Source: a virus
Length of the DNA: 64,000 nucleotides
Direction: 5' to 3' (one strand)
Virus record (IMG/VR): IMGVR_UViG_3300020442_002030
Location: 1 to 64,000 of that record
Every line of letters begins with the position of its first letter. Within the stretch, counting starts at the first letter, position 1. Below, piece by piece: positions 17,995-27,609 of the stretch. The notes under the pieces were generated by a model. That model saw only the letters and a program-made list of their open reading frames with translations. It had not been told where the DNA came from and did not search any database. A program made the position numbers and the translations under genes.

Positions 17995-19263
17995 ATGTTT
18001 AAAGAAATACCAGCAGAAAATTCAAATGTAAGACCGTTTAGGACTCATAAGAGCTATATACATAGTTCAGGTAGTTATAATATCTATACGGCTCGTTCAG
18101 CATCTATTAGTGAATATGATTTAAGTAGTTTTAGTGATGGAGGAGCTTATGACTTAGATACATTCTTTGACCCAATCAATGAAGCAAAGAGTAATGAGTT
18201 TTATCAGAGAATGTTGTATCAATCAACATACGCAAAATACTATCACCCATCTACAAAACAATCACCATTAATCGGTGGTGGTAGAATTTCTAAATTCGCA
18301 TATGGTAATCAAAAAACACTTACAAATGTAATTGAGTTATTACCACTATCCCAATCTCAATTTGGTGAAGAAATAAAACCAGGTTCTGTAGAATTATACA
18401 TAGATACTCCAAAAGTAGAATCTAAAGTAATTAAGATTGTAGATGATGGATTTGGTAATTTAATTGAATCTACAAGATGTGCTGAGATAAAATATTTAAA
18501 TAACGAAACTGGAGAAATCCATTTCGGTAACTTTGATGGTGATGAATGGCATGGTACTACAGATTTAACAAATTTTGAAAGTGGTTCGTTAAACGTATTA
18601 ACGATTACACCAATTGGTTCAGCTGATACTAGAGCAACGGCTATGAACGCTGTATCAATTCTTACAATGGATTTTGAATGTGGTATTATTAGATTTGAAG
18701 ATGATGATAATCCATTTGGTTTAATTACGAATTGGCCTGAGTATGTAATTGGTAATGTGTTTTATTCAGATGGGTTGATTGTAATGAATGATTCTAATTG
18801 TACAACATTGAAAAATGGATATACTCTTAAATACAAAGCAACTCACACAATTTACGAATATGAATACTTTTTAGAAGTGGGAGATTGTGAGTTTAATTTT
18901 TCACAAAACCCAACAGCAGTAACAGTATTTAAAAGCGGTTCATACGATTTTGTAACAACACCAATCGTAAGTGGAGAACCAGGAAAAACAATAAAGATTA
19001 GAGAAAACTATAGTATAGATAGAGTACCATACTATAGTGGTTCGGTTACATCATCAGTTACTAACGAATATGTTAGTGGTAGTTGGGATGATTATTGGAA
19101 CTCAGGTTCAATAGATTTGACTGGTTCATATTTAGCACCATTTATTACAACTATCGGATTATACAATGAAAGTAATGAAATGTTAGCAGTTGCTAAGTTA
19201 CCAAAACCAATTAAGAACTTACCTGACTATCCAGTTAACTTCATTGTTAGAATTGATGTTTAA
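17995..19263 (+). CDS. Virion structural protein sharing C-terminal domain with 16654-17904
   Basis: A 422-residue beta-rich protein. The N-terminal ~330 residues differ from its neighbour (ARSASISEYDLSSFSDGGAY, then SVELYIDTPKVESKV). The last ~100 residues carry CEFNFSQNPTAV and FITTIGLYNESNEMLAVAKL and end FIVRIDV, parallel to the neighbour's KVKLDF ending. It has its own promoter-like motif and a good AGGAG site, suggesting strong late expression. A tail or capsid-surface protein is likely; the exact role is unknown. Confidence 0.7.
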   Translation: MFKEIPAENSNVRPFRTHKSYIHSSGSYNIYTARSASISEYDLSSFSDGGAYDLDTFFDPINEAKSNEFYQRMLYQSTYAKYYHPSTKQSPLIGGGRISKFAYGNQKTLTNVIELLPLSQSQFGEEIKPGSVELYIDTPKVESKVIKIVDDGFGNLIESTRCAEIKYLNNETGEIHFGNFDGDEWHGTTDLTNFESGSLNVLTITPIGSADTRATAMNAVSILTMDFECGIIRFEDDDNPFGLITNWPEYVIGNVFYSDGLIVMNDSNCTTLKNGYTLKYKATHTIYEYEYFLEVGDCEFNFSQNPTAVTVFKSGSYDFVTTPIVSGEPGKTIKIRENYSIDRVPYYSGSVTSSVTNEYVSGSWDDYWNSGSIDLTGSYLAPFITTIGLYNESNEMLAVAKLPKPIKNLPDYPVNFIVRIDV

Positions 19264-19274
19264 TTAAAAAACTT

Positions 19275-19283
19275 ATATTTATA
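19275..19283 (+). promoter_or_regulatory. Late-promoter-like motif ATATTTATA
   Basis: Core within TATATTTATA at 19274-19283. An AGAGGA ribosome-binding sequence follows and the ATG at 19301 is 17 bases downstream of the core. Confidence 0.65.
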
Positions 19284-19300
19284 TAAAAGAGGAAAATATT

Positions 19301-19480
19301 ATGGCTTCAATAATGGACTTATTTAAAGCATCTGAATTTTCTAAATTAGGAAAATCAAACGCAGACAAAACCCCTATCTCAGTAGATGGTGGGAAGGATA
19401 TATCTAAACCATCAAACTTAGAAAAAGCTAGAGGCGGAAAACTAAATCTAAAACCTTACTCAGATTCAGTTGAACGATAA
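19301..19480 (+). CDS. Small hydrophilic protein (59 aa), late-expressed
   Basis: An open frame of 59 codons (ATG 19301, stop TAA 19478-19480) starting MASIMDLFKASEFSKLGKSN and ending with LKPYSDSVER. It is preceded by an AGAGGA ribosome-binding site and by a perfect promoter-like motif, which is why I call it a gene despite its size. The composition is Lys/Ser-rich and hydrophilic with no membrane segment. It resembles no family I can name. A small virion or assembly protein is likely from its late-type promoter. Confidence 0.75.
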   Translation: MASIMDLFKASEFSKLGKSNADKTPISVDGGKDISKPSNLEKARGGKLNLKPYSDSVER

Positions 19481-19491
19481 ACTTTTTGACT

Positions 19492-19896
19492 ATGCCCACA
19501 TGGAAATATGAAGGTAAGCTGATTACCGAAATTTCCGATATGCCTGAAGATTCAATAGGATTTATATATAAAATCAGAAAGAAATTTACAGGCGAATTCT
19601 ATATCGGAAGAAAATCTTTATACGCACACCGAACACTACCACCACTAAAAGGTACAAAGAGAAAAAGAAAGGTAGTAAAAGAATCAAATTGGAAACAATA
19701 CCAATCATCACATGCTGAAGTAAAGAAATGGGATGGTGATGATATTGAAAAATTCATCTTACGATTCTGTAAAACAAAGAAAGCAATGACTTATTATGAG
19801 TTAGAAGAACAGATAAAACACAATGTTTTGTATGAATCTCATTGTTTCAATGATAATATTTTAGGAAAATTTTTTAGAAAAGATTTGGAAAATTGA
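19492..19896 (+). CDS. GIY-YIG nuclease-like protein
   Basis: A 134-residue protein with a GIY-YIG signature near the N-terminus: IGFIYKIRKKFTGEFYIGRK gives the paired FIY...YIG strands with a downstream Arg. A conserved-looking ESNWKQYQSS follows, and Glu106 or a nearby Glu in YYELEEQ could be the metal ligand. ATG 19492 is preferred to a TTG two codons upstream. It is a single-domain protein with no DNA-binding repeat, so it may be a free-standing homing-type or repair nuclease. It ends the late-type run and begins the replication/sugar block. Confidence 0.7.
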   Translation: MPTWKYEGKLITEISDMPEDSIGFIYKIRKKFTGEFYIGRKSLYAHRTLPPLKGTKRKRKVVKESNWKQYQSSHAEVKKWDGDDIEKFILRFCKTKKAMTYYELEEQIKHNVLYESHCFNDNILGKFFRKDLEN

Positions 19897-19907
19897 AAAA
19901 TTTTTCG

Positions 19908-19935
19908 TATATTTACATCGTATGTTGTATATTTT
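19908..19935 (+). promoter_or_regulatory. Weak promoter-like region
   Basis: The 55-base gap before 19952 holds TATATTTACA (19908-19917), one base off the late core, and TATATTTT (19928-19935). Both fit the TAnnTTT form of a Bacteroidetes -7 element. It heads the block that lacks the perfect core. Evidence is weak. Confidence 0.3.
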
Positions 19936-19951
19936 AGAAAAATAATGCTTT

Positions 19952-20626
19952 ATGAACGATATTTTTAAAGGACCTGTTTACGATTTTTTAGTAAATAAAA
20001 GTATTAATAATAAAAATGATTGGGGTGGTAATGGTGGTACATTAGATGCATCAACTTCTAAACATTTAGAAAATTCTAAAAAAGGTAATACTTTTATGAG
20101 AGAATTTTTAAAAAGTATATCACCAAAGAATATTATAGAAACTGGAACAAACTATGGTTCATTCAGTTTTACCTGTTATGAAACGCTTTCAGATTTTAAT
20201 CTATATACTTGTGATAATTATGATTTAGATGGAAGTGGATGTCCATCAGAAGAATGTATTCAATTTATAAACAATCACTATAAAGATGATAAAGTAAAAT
20301 ATTATAATTTAGCATCTTGGGATTTTTTAGATGAAATAAAAAAACTTAATATAAAGTTTGATTTGGCATGGTTAGATAGTGACCACCAATATAGATTTTT
20401 AAAAAAAGAATTAGATACTGTAGCTGAAATGGATGTACCATATATTATGGTTGATGATTTTTGGAATTTAAGAGATATACAAATGGCTGTATTTGATTTT
20501 CTAAAAGAAAATGAAGAATATAGATTTCATTCATTTAGTAACATAAGACAAGATATCGGTTCGATAGCAATATTAGTAAAAACAGGAAAAGAACAAAGTT
20601 TATATGACTCTAACTCAGAGGGATAA
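19952..20626 (+). CDS. SAM-dependent methyltransferase-like protein
   Basis: A 224-residue protein with a Rossmann methyltransferase layout. Residues ~50-65 read NIIETGTNYGSFSF (motif I, E-x-G-x-N-x-G), followed by an acidic CDNYDLDG loop. Then come FDLAWLDSDHQYRFLKKELD (motif IV with D-x-D-H) and YIMVDDFW. This resembles the Methyltransf_24 type common in sugar or peptide modification. The gene overlaps the primase gene by 23 bases. A related protein is at 35385. The substrate is unknown; a sugar O-methyltransferase is a contextual guess. Confidence 0.65.
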   Translation: MNDIFKGPVYDFLVNKSINNKNDWGGNGGTLDASTSKHLENSKKGNTFMREFLKSISPKNIIETGTNYGSFSFTCYETLSDFNLYTCDNYDLDGSGCPSEECIQFINNHYKDDKVKYYNLASWDFLDEIKKLNIKFDLAWLDSDHQYRFLKKELDTVAEMDVPYIMVDDFWNLRDIQMAVFDFLKENEEYRFHSFSNIRQDIGSIAILVKTGKEQSLYDSNSEG

Positions 20627-21548
20627 ATCGGTTATAATTAACATTTTGGATGAAGTTTTGGGTGTTGGTACATCTCTTAGAGGAGATGAACAAGCACATC
20701 ACTGTCCATTTTGTCATCACCATAAAAAGAAGTTACAAATAAATTTGAATACACAAAAGTGGCATTGCTGGGTTTGTGATGCAAAAGGTAAAAAGATTCA
20801 AACTCTTTTAAAACGTTTGCATGTTGATTCAAAAAGGATACGAAAAGTTTTTGAAATATATGGTGATGATTATATCGTTTCAGCAACTCCTACCGATGAA
20901 GAAAAGGTAGAACTAAGGTTACCATCAGAATTTAAATCTCTATTGGTAGAACCGAAAGGTTTGAATCCATTATATAGAAAGGTGGTACAATATGCAAAAG
21001 ATAGAGGTATTACTAAGGAAGATATTATTCGTTATAATATTGGTTATTGTGATGGTGGTATTTACACCAATCGTATTATTATTCCGAGTTACGATAGAGA
21101 TAATAGACTCAATTACTTCATCGCACGGTCTGTATTCTCTGAGGAAAAATTTAAGTATAAAAATCCGCCGGTATCGAAGAATGTTACGGTGTTTGAAAAT
21201 CAAATCAATTGGCAAAAACCTATTACACTTTGTGAAGGAGTTTTTGATGCGATGAGTATCAAACGTAATGCTATCCCCCTTTTGGGTAAGTTTATTCCAA
21301 AAACTCTAATGGATAATATCTATAAAAAAGGTGTAAAAGAAATAAAAATATTATTAGATAAAGATGCACAAGACCAAGCTCTTTACTATGTAAATTATTT
21401 TATGAATAACGGAATTACAGTTACGAACATCTTACCTACAGAAAAAGATGCTGGAGATATGGGATTCTCAGAAGTTAATAAAATCTTAAAACAAACAAAG
21501 AAAAGTGGATTTGAAGATATTATCTCTCAAAAACTAATGGGTATATAA
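20604..21548 (+). CDS. 61: DNA primase, T4 gp61-type
   Basis: A 314-residue primase. An N-terminal zinc-binding motif CPFC (about residue 34) with CWVC (about residue 56) is followed by a TOPRIM-type core. The core contains a glycine-rich RIIIPSYDRDNRLNYFIARS, the acidic ITLCEGVFDAM (catalytic Glu) and IKILLDKDAQDQAL (Asp-x-Asp). It would make RNA primers on the lagging strand with a gp41-type helicase, which is not in this window. T4 gp61 is 342 residues. The next gene starts on its stop codon (TAATG). Confidence 0.88.
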   Translation: MTLTQRDKSVIINILDEVLGVGTSLRGDEQAHHCPFCHHHKKKLQINLNTQKWHCWVCDAKGKKIQTLLKRLHVDSKRIRKVFEIYGDDYIVSATPTDEEKVELRLPSEFKSLLVEPKGLNPLYRKVVQYAKDRGITKEDIIRYNIGYCDGGIYTNRIIIPSYDRDNRLNYFIARSVFSEEKFKYKNPPVSKNVTVFENQINWQKPITLCEGVFDAMSIKRNAIPLLGKFIPKTLMDNIYKKGVKEIKILLDKDAQDQALYYVNYFMNNGITVTNILPTEKDAGDMGFSEVNKILKQTKKSGFEDIISQKLMGI

Positions 21549-22630
21549 TGGAACAAAAGGTAAGAGAAAGTAGTGTAGATAAGTTTTTTAATGATTATAA
21601 AATCATTGTAGCTACACATGAAAGTCAATTATTTAAAAAATTTAAAAGAGATGCTATATCAGAACATCAACAACATAGACCCATTATGTTGGATTGTGTT
21701 ACTTATGATTTATTAATAGATGATGTAGCTTATCAAGCTGCATTAAATAATGGAGCTGATTATATAGTAACTTCTAATCTATATCATATAGGAAAACCAA
21801 ATCATATTTTATATGATTGTAAGTTGTATCAAACGTTTTTTTATTTAGAAAGGGAAATGTACTTTGAAGATTTACTAAAAAAGAGTTTGAGTTTTTTAAG
21901 ATTAAAAAATTTTACATTTTTAGCAAACCATATAAGATTTGAAAGATTAGAGATATTTGATTGGTTGTATAAAAAAGGAATTTTAAATAATGGTATTGTG
22001 AATATGCCAAACCTAAACGGTGTATCTGAAGATGAAATAGATTATTGTTTAAGAAATGAACAGAAGGAAGAATATCTAAAATACAATTATGATTTTTTAC
22101 CAATTAACGCAGATTTAGTTCCAAAGAAATCTTTTACTGAAGATGCAAAACATCAAAAATGGTATGGTGAAGAGAAAGGATGGAGTGATGTTGATGATTA
22201 TGGTGAATCATATAATCCTATGTTATACTTAAATTCTTATTTTGAAATATTATCAGAAACATACTATTATATACAAGATATGAGATTAGATGAAGGAAGA
22301 ACTGTTAATCAAATTTCAGAAAAAACATTAAAACCAATACTACATTGTTTACCTCATTTCTGTTTAACTCAATCAAACTACTATAAAAAATTAGAAGAGT
22401 TTGGATTATCATTTAAAAGTAAAATATTTAAATCAGTTTGGGAATTTGATTCAATGGAAGCTGGTACAGAAAAAACAAAAAAGTTTTTAGAAGCTAATGA
22501 GTGGTTGTTTGATTTATCAAGAAAAGAATTACATGAACTATATGTAGATGCTTTTCCAGAACTAAACAACAACAAAAAAATATTGATGAAAAACTTTAAA
22601 CTAACAATACCAAAAAGAGAAGTAATTTGA
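21548..22630 (+). CDS. Putative glycosyltransferase, SEK-motif family member 1
   Basis: A 360-residue protein and the most divergent of four paralogues in this window. It shares an arginine motif (residues ~120-140, FLANHIRFERLEIFDWLYKK, in place of the NR..HR of the others) and the SEK signature ISEKTLKPILHCLPHF (S257-E258-K259). In GT-B enzymes such as GT10 fucosyltransferases a similar S/T-E-K...P...G segment binds the sugar nucleotide, which is why I suggest a glycosyltransferase. That is inference from motif layout. Start and stop overlap both neighbours; its companion SGNH gene follows at once. Confidence 0.5.
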   Translation: MEQKVRESSVDKFFNDYKIIVATHESQLFKKFKRDAISEHQQHRPIMLDCVTYDLLIDDVAYQAALNNGADYIVTSNLYHIGKPNHILYDCKLYQTFFYLEREMYFEDLLKKSLSFLRLKNFTFLANHIRFERLEIFDWLYKKGILNNGIVNMPNLNGVSEDEIDYCLRNEQKEEYLKYNYDFLPINADLVPKKSFTEDAKHQKWYGEEKGWSDVDDYGESYNPMLYLNSYFEILSETYYYIQDMRLDEGRTVNQISEKTLKPILHCLPHFCLTQSNYYKKLEEFGLSFKSKIFKSVWEFDSMEAGTEKTKKFLEANEWLFDLSRKELHELYVDAFPELNNNKKILMKNFKLTIPKREVI

Positions 22631-23388
22631 AAAACATTTTAACTTTAGGTTGTAGTTTTATGAGAGGATTTCCTGATAGAGGAAAAGAAAAAAGAGCAGT
22701 TGGTTATCACATAGGTAATAAACTAAACTTAACTCATTTAAATGGTGCGATATCATCTGGTGGTAATGATTTACTATTTGATAATTTTTTATCGATAGAA
22801 CAAAATAGGGAAACTCTAACTACGTTTGAAGATATAAAGCATGAAACCATTTCACCTGATGATACATTTGTTATAATAGGATTAACTGAACCAGCTAGAA
22901 GGTGTGTTTGGTGGGAGGGGAAGTATAGTCCAACATTTAGACCTTACGCTGAAGAGTTTTGTGATTTCAAATTACCTACAGAGGTAAACTACTATTTTTC
23001 ACAAGAAGAAATAATTTATTACAACAACATAAAAAATATAATTCTAATTTACAATTATTTAAAAGCTAAAAACTATAAATTTGTAATCTTAGAAGGTTTA
23101 AAAAATGACTTTCATTTGATGGATAAATTTGTAAGTGTGGAAACACCTACAATGTTTAATTTATTACGATTAGAACTTAAAAACATAAAAGAATCCAAAG
23201 AATGGATAGGAGAGTGTTACAGAGAATGGATAGTATCAAATTCTAAAAATCCAATGTATGCTGATGATGAAAAAACAATTTTGGATTATTCTGAATTTAT
23301 AAGATTAGATAAACACCCAACAGAAGAGGGAGCTGAAGCATTTGCTGATTACTTATTGAAAACATATACTGATAAATTTAAAATATGA
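22627..23388 (+). CDS. SGNH/GDSL-like hydrolase or acyltransferase, member 1
   Basis: A 253-residue protein of the SGNH fold. Block I is LTLGCSFMRG (nucleophile Ser10), the oxyanion Gly/Asn block is SSGGNDLLFD, and the C-terminal catalytic block is RLDKHPTEEGAEAFADYL with Asp and His. Such proteins remove or transfer acyl groups, often acetyl on sugars. The start codon is TTG at 22627 inside a TTGA overlap with the preceding stop. I accept it because the resulting N-terminus aligns with the paralogues (MKKLYTYGCSF at 27609). One of four SGNH genes in the window, sitting between two SEK-family genes. Confidence 0.7.
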   Translation: MKNILTLGCSFMRGFPDRGKEKRAVGYHIGNKLNLTHLNGAISSGGNDLLFDNFLSIEQNRETLTTFEDIKHETISPDDTFVIIGLTEPARRCVWWEGKYSPTFRPYAEEFCDFKLPTEVNYYFSQEEIIYYNNIKNIILIYNYLKAKNYKFVILEGLKNDFHLMDKFVSVETPTMFNLLRLELKNIKESKEWIGECYREWIVSNSKNPMYADDEKTILDYSEFIRLDKHPTEEGAEAFADYLLKTYTDKFKI

Positions 23389-24485
23389 TTTACACATTAG
23401 AAGTAAATTTTGGTGATGGTATCTATATACAACTGAGTGAGATTTTACATAAGGCTGGTGTTAAATTTGAAACATTAACTTATGATTTAGGAAACCAATT
23501 ACATTCTGTATCTGTAGATAATAATATTTTTGATTTTGTAAAATCAAAAGTAAATAAAGATGATACACTTATCATTGAATCATCATATTTTTTAAGTGAG
23601 GCATATGAAAAATTTAATTTTGATGTATTAGATACACTTCCATGTAAAACATTTATATTTCATTCTGAAAGTACTTTTATAGATAAACCAAATGTATTTA
23701 ATCCACACTACTCTTTAAATAATGTAAATGAAAAAATACCTAATTTTTACTTATTAAATTTTGGATTATCAAAGCATAGATGGTTAGTACATATGTTATT
23801 TGAAAGATATCACAAAATGTATAGAGATAAAATATTTTATTCTACAAATGGTGTTTTTAAACCACATAGAACTTTAGTGTATAGTTTACTAAAAGAAAAT
23901 AATCTTTTAGATAAAACGTATTATTCATATCAAGCATATAGTAATTTTGATGAAGATTATGAAACTCATTTCAAAGATATCAAAATAGGATATCCAATAA
24001 CAGAAAAATATTTTAATTCATTAAAATCAGAATTACCAATTGTATTAGATTATGATTGGGTTGGTAAAGTAGACCAATCATCTCTTACATTACCATATAC
24101 AATGAATTCATATATCTCATTAGTATGTTGTACAAATTATGTACAAACAGCTGAACTATACACATCGGAAAAAATATTTAAACCATTTTTCTCATTTCAT
24201 ATACCAATATTTTTTGGAGTTAGAGGATTGTATGGTGTATTAAAAAAATTAGGATTTTATTTGTTTGATGATTTAATTGATTTATCCTTTGATGATATTA
24301 CTGATGATGGTGAACGAATCTATAGTGCGTTTGACCAAGTCATTACAATTAACTCAATAGGAAAAAAGAGAATCCATCAATACTATAGAGAAAAACATGC
24401 TGAACTATTACACAATTTTAATTTACTTAAAACACTAAGTGATACTCAGTTAAAATATTTAAACAAAATAATTTATGGTAATTAA
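23385..24485 (+). CDS. Putative glycosyltransferase, SEK-motif family member 2
   Basis: A 366-residue paralogue of 21548, 48554 and 49885. It has the motif FKPHRTLVYSLLKENNLLDK (about residues 163-182) matching the HR motif of the others. It also has TSEKIFKPFFSFHIPIFFG (S261-E262-K263), with a following Gly-rich GLYGVLKKLGFYLFDD that parallels LGFKTFEPYINES in members 3 and 4. A GT-B-type sugar-nucleotide-binding half is inferred. Its ATG overlaps the SGNH gene's stop (ATGA), and it overlaps the nuclease-ATPase gene by 11 bases. Confidence 0.55.
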   Translation: MIYTLEVNFGDGIYIQLSEILHKAGVKFETLTYDLGNQLHSVSVDNNIFDFVKSKVNKDDTLIIESSYFLSEAYEKFNFDVLDTLPCKTFIFHSESTFIDKPNVFNPHYSLNNVNEKIPNFYLLNFGLSKHRWLVHMLFERYHKMYRDKIFYSTNGVFKPHRTLVYSLLKENNLLDKTYYSYQAYSNFDEDYETHFKDIKIGYPITEKYFNSLKSELPIVLDYDWVGKVDQSSLTLPYTMNSYISLVCCTNYVQTAELYTSEKIFKPFFSFHIPIFFGVRGLYGVLKKLGFYLFDDLIDLSFDDITDDGERIYSAFDQVITINSIGKKRIHQYYREKHAELLHNFNLLKTLSDTQLKYLNKIIYGN

Positions 24486-27400
24486 TAAAATATACCACCT
24501 TGCAGATTTACACATTAGAAATCTGAAGAGACACAAAGAATACAGAGAAGTATTTAACAAATTCTTAAAACAAGTTAAACAAGACAATATAGAAGATTCT
24601 ATCATCTATATTGCTGGTGATATCGCTCATGCTAAAACAGAGATGTCACCCGAATTAGTGCAGGAGATTAGTTGGTTTCTAACTGAATGTGCTAAACTTA
24701 GAGAGACTGTGCTAATCACAGGTAACCACGATTGTAACTTAAATAATAACTACAGACTAGATGTACTTACGCCTATTATCGAAAATCTCTCTAATCCTCG
24801 AATCCATTATCTTCGTGATACTGGTACTTACAATATCCATAATCTTACTTTTGTTGTCTATTCTATACTTGATAGCAAGGAAAATTGGCCTAAAGGAGAT
24901 ACCATTGATGGAAGGAATAAAATCTGCCTTTTTCACGGGCCTGTAAACGATTCCAAAACTGATGTTGGGTATATTGTATCATCTAATTCATTCACCGAAG
25001 AAATGTTCGATGGATTTGATATGGCTCTATTGGGAGATATTCACAAAAGACAAACTATTGGAGGAGACCATATCGCCTATGCTGGTTCTATGATTCAACA
25101 AAATCATGGTGAATCTTTAGAAAAGCATGGATACTTACTATGGGATGTACCTACTCGTACATTCGAAGAATTTAACATTCCTAATGATTATGGATTCTAC
25201 ACATTAGATGTAGATAACGGAGTTGTTCCTGATGTAGATGATATGCCTAAGAAACCTCGATTGAGAGTTAGGATATCAAATACTGACCCATCCCAAATCA
25301 AAAGGGCTTTAACTGAAATCAAAAAGAAATACAAAGTACAAGAGTTTACTGTAACTCGGATGGATACTTTAACTAAACAGAAAATCGGTGATTTCGATAC
25401 GAACTTAACCATCGGTAATGTTAGGGATGTTGAATTACAAAACGAACTCATCAAAGGATATTTGGAAAGACAATATTTGGCAGATGATGATACAATAGAT
25501 AAGATTCAGCAAATCAACAGAGATATCAATACTAAACTTACAGATGATGATGTAACTCCTAACATACAATGGATACCACAATCATTTGAGTTTACCAATA
25601 TGTTTTCGTATGGTGAGAATAACAAAGTGGACTTTACTAAAACAAAAGGTATCGTTGGTATATTCGCTCCTAATGCTAGTGGTAAATCAGCTCTCTTTGA
25701 TGCATTATCGTTTTGTGTATATGATAAGACAAGTAGAACGTATATTGCTAAGAACATTCTAAACAATCGTAAAACACACTTCAGATGTAAACTACACTTC
25801 CAAATAGATGAGATAGATTACTACATTGAGAGAAGAGCTAAGTTAATCAACCACGGAAGAAATCTAAAGGTTGATGTAGATTTTTGGAAAGATGAGGATG
25901 GATTAATCACTTCACTTAATGGTGAACAGAGAAAGGATACAAACAAATCAATTATACAATACTTAGGTAAGTATGAGGATTTCGTACTTACAACTTTATC
26001 ACTACAAGGTGATAACGCACTATTCATAGATAAATCACAATCGGAAAGAAAAGAGATATTAGCTCAATTTATGGGGGTAGATATCTTTGATAAACTATAT
26101 GGATTAGCAAGTGATGAGAATAGGGATAACGCTTCACTTATCAGAAAATTCAAGAGTGATGATTTTACGACCCGACTCGCCGATATCGAAAACGACCTTA
26201 AAACTTCTATTGAGGAGTATGGGGAAATGGAGAAGGAACAAGAAACTGCTAAAGGTAAAGAAGAGGATTTACAAAATCAAATTGTAAGATTAAATGAGAA
26301 GATTGTAAAGTTAAATGCTGATAGTGGTGTATCGATTGAGGAATTGGAAAAAAGATTAAAAATCTTAGAAAAGAAAAAAGATAAGGTAAATACCGATAAA
26401 GATTCAATACAAAACAGAATCACCCAAAGAGAAGAACTTCAGATAACATTAGAGGAGATTTTAGATAAATTTGATGAAGAAGTATTAGAAGAGGGAATGG
26501 ATTCTCTAAGCGAAGCAAGAGTAGACTTTAACAAAATAGAATCTGATTTAGATAAAATACAAATAAAATTAGATTCTTTGTATGAAAGAAAAGAACATTT
26601 AGATTCACACAAATACAATGAAGATTGTGATATCTGTATGGAAAACTCTCAAACAATATTAGAGCAAAAGGAAAAGGTAGATAGAGAATTAGATGAAAAA
26701 GAATCGGAAAATAAAGAACTAAAATCTAAATTATCTGAATTACAAATTAAAATAGATTCTTTAAAAACTTTAGAAGAAGAATGGAAAAACTTTAACGAAG
26801 CTAAAGAAAAAGAAGATAAGATAGATAGAGAGATATCTCAACTTATTAACAAGTTATCAACAATTGAGACCGAAGAATTTAAGAATTCTACACAAATCGC
26901 TCAACAGGAGCAACTTATAGAAGAATATTATAAGAACGAAAAACAGATTAAGAAAAATAAAGAAGTTAGAGATGAGATTGTAGATGTTCGTTCTGATTTA
27001 ACAAAAATAAAACAAATAATCAGAAATAATAATACCGATATTCTAAGGATGAATGGTACGATATCTGCTTTACAAAATCAAAAAGAAACAATCGAAGATA
27101 GAATTAAAGAGGTAAAAGATTTAGAAGAAACTCATAATCTATTTGAGTATTATCTTAACTCATTGGGTAGAGATGGTGTATCGTATGAGTTGATACAGAA
27201 AGCATTGCCTATGATTGAAGGTGAAGTAAATAACATCTTAGGACAAATTGTTGACTTTGGGATGCAGTTGGAGATGGATGGTAAGAACGTTAACGCATTT
27301 ATCGTTTACGATGACCAGAAGTGGGGATTAGAGATGTGTAGTGGTATGGAAAGGTTTATATCAGGTTTGGCAATTAGAATCGCTCTAATCAACGTATGTA

Positions 27401-27609
27401 ACTTACCAAGACCAAACTTCTTAGTAATTGATGAAGGGTTCGGTACATTAGATAATGAAAACTTAACATCTCTTTATATGTTATTCGCATATTTAAAGAC
27501 ACAATTTGATTTCGTTATGATTATATCACACATCGATTCAATGAGAGATGTTGTTGATAGTTTAGTAGAAATTAAAAAAGTAAATGGATTTAGTAACGTA
27601 AAATTTTAA
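24475..27609 (+). CDS. Fused Mre11/Rad50-type recombination protein (gp47-gp46 fusion)
   Basis: One uninterrupted 1044-residue frame joins two T4 functions. Residues 1-~340 are an SbcD/Mre11-type metallophosphoesterase with D11-L-H13, G48-D49, G83-N-H85-D86 and a later GDIHKR. Residues ~360-1044 are an SbcC/Rad50-type ATPase: Walker A APNASGKS (398-405), long coiled coils, a zinc hook C718-D-I-C721, an ABC-type signature (MCSGMERFISGL) and Walker B LVIDE (D986-E987) before GFGTLD. In T4, gp47 (339 aa) and gp46 (560 aa) are separate subunits that resect DNA ends for recombination-dependent replication. All motifs are intact, so the fusion should be active. Confidence 0.92.
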   Translation: MVINKIYHLADLHIRNLKRHKEYREVFNKFLKQVKQDNIEDSIIYIAGDIAHAKTEMSPELVQEISWFLTECAKLRETVLITGNHDCNLNNNYRLDVLTPIIENLSNPRIHYLRDTGTYNIHNLTFVVYSILDSKENWPKGDTIDGRNKICLFHGPVNDSKTDVGYIVSSNSFTEEMFDGFDMALLGDIHKRQTIGGDHIAYAGSMIQQNHGESLEKHGYLLWDVPTRTFEEFNIPNDYGFYTLDVDNGVVPDVDDMPKKPRLRVRISNTDPSQIKRALTEIKKKYKVQEFTVTRMDTLTKQKIGDFDTNLTIGNVRDVELQNELIKGYLERQYLADDDTIDKIQQINRDINTKLTDDDVTPNIQWIPQSFEFTNMFSYGENNKVDFTKTKGIVGIFAPNASGKSALFDALSFCVYDKTSRTYIAKNILNNRKTHFRCKLHFQIDEIDYYIERRAKLINHGRNLKVDVDFWKDEDGLITSLNGEQRKDTNKSIIQYLGKYEDFVLTTLSLQGDNALFIDKSQSERKEILAQFMGVDIFDKLYGLASDENRDNASLIRKFKSDDFTTRLADIENDLKTSIEEYGEMEKEQETAKGKEEDLQNQIVRLNEKIVKLNADSGVSIEELEKRLKILEKKKDKVNTDKDSIQNRITQREELQITLEEILDKFDEEVLEEGMDSLSEARVDFNKIESDLDKIQIKLDSLYERKEHLDSHKYNEDCDICMENSQTILEQKEKVDRELDEKESENKELKSKLSELQIKIDSLKTLEEEWKNFNEAKEKEDKIDREISQLINKLSTIETEEFKNSTQIAQQEQLIEEYYKNEKQIKKNKEVRDEIVDVRSDLTKIKQIIRNNNTDILRMNGTISALQNQKETIEDRIKEVKDLEETHNLFEYYLNSLGRDGVSYELIQKALPMIEGEVNNILGQIVDFGMQLEMDGKNVNAFIVYDDQKWGLEMCSGMERFISGLAIRIALINVCNLPRPNFLVIDEGFGTLDNENLTSLYMLFAYLKTQFDFVMIISHIDSMRDVVDSLVEIKKVNGFSNVKF

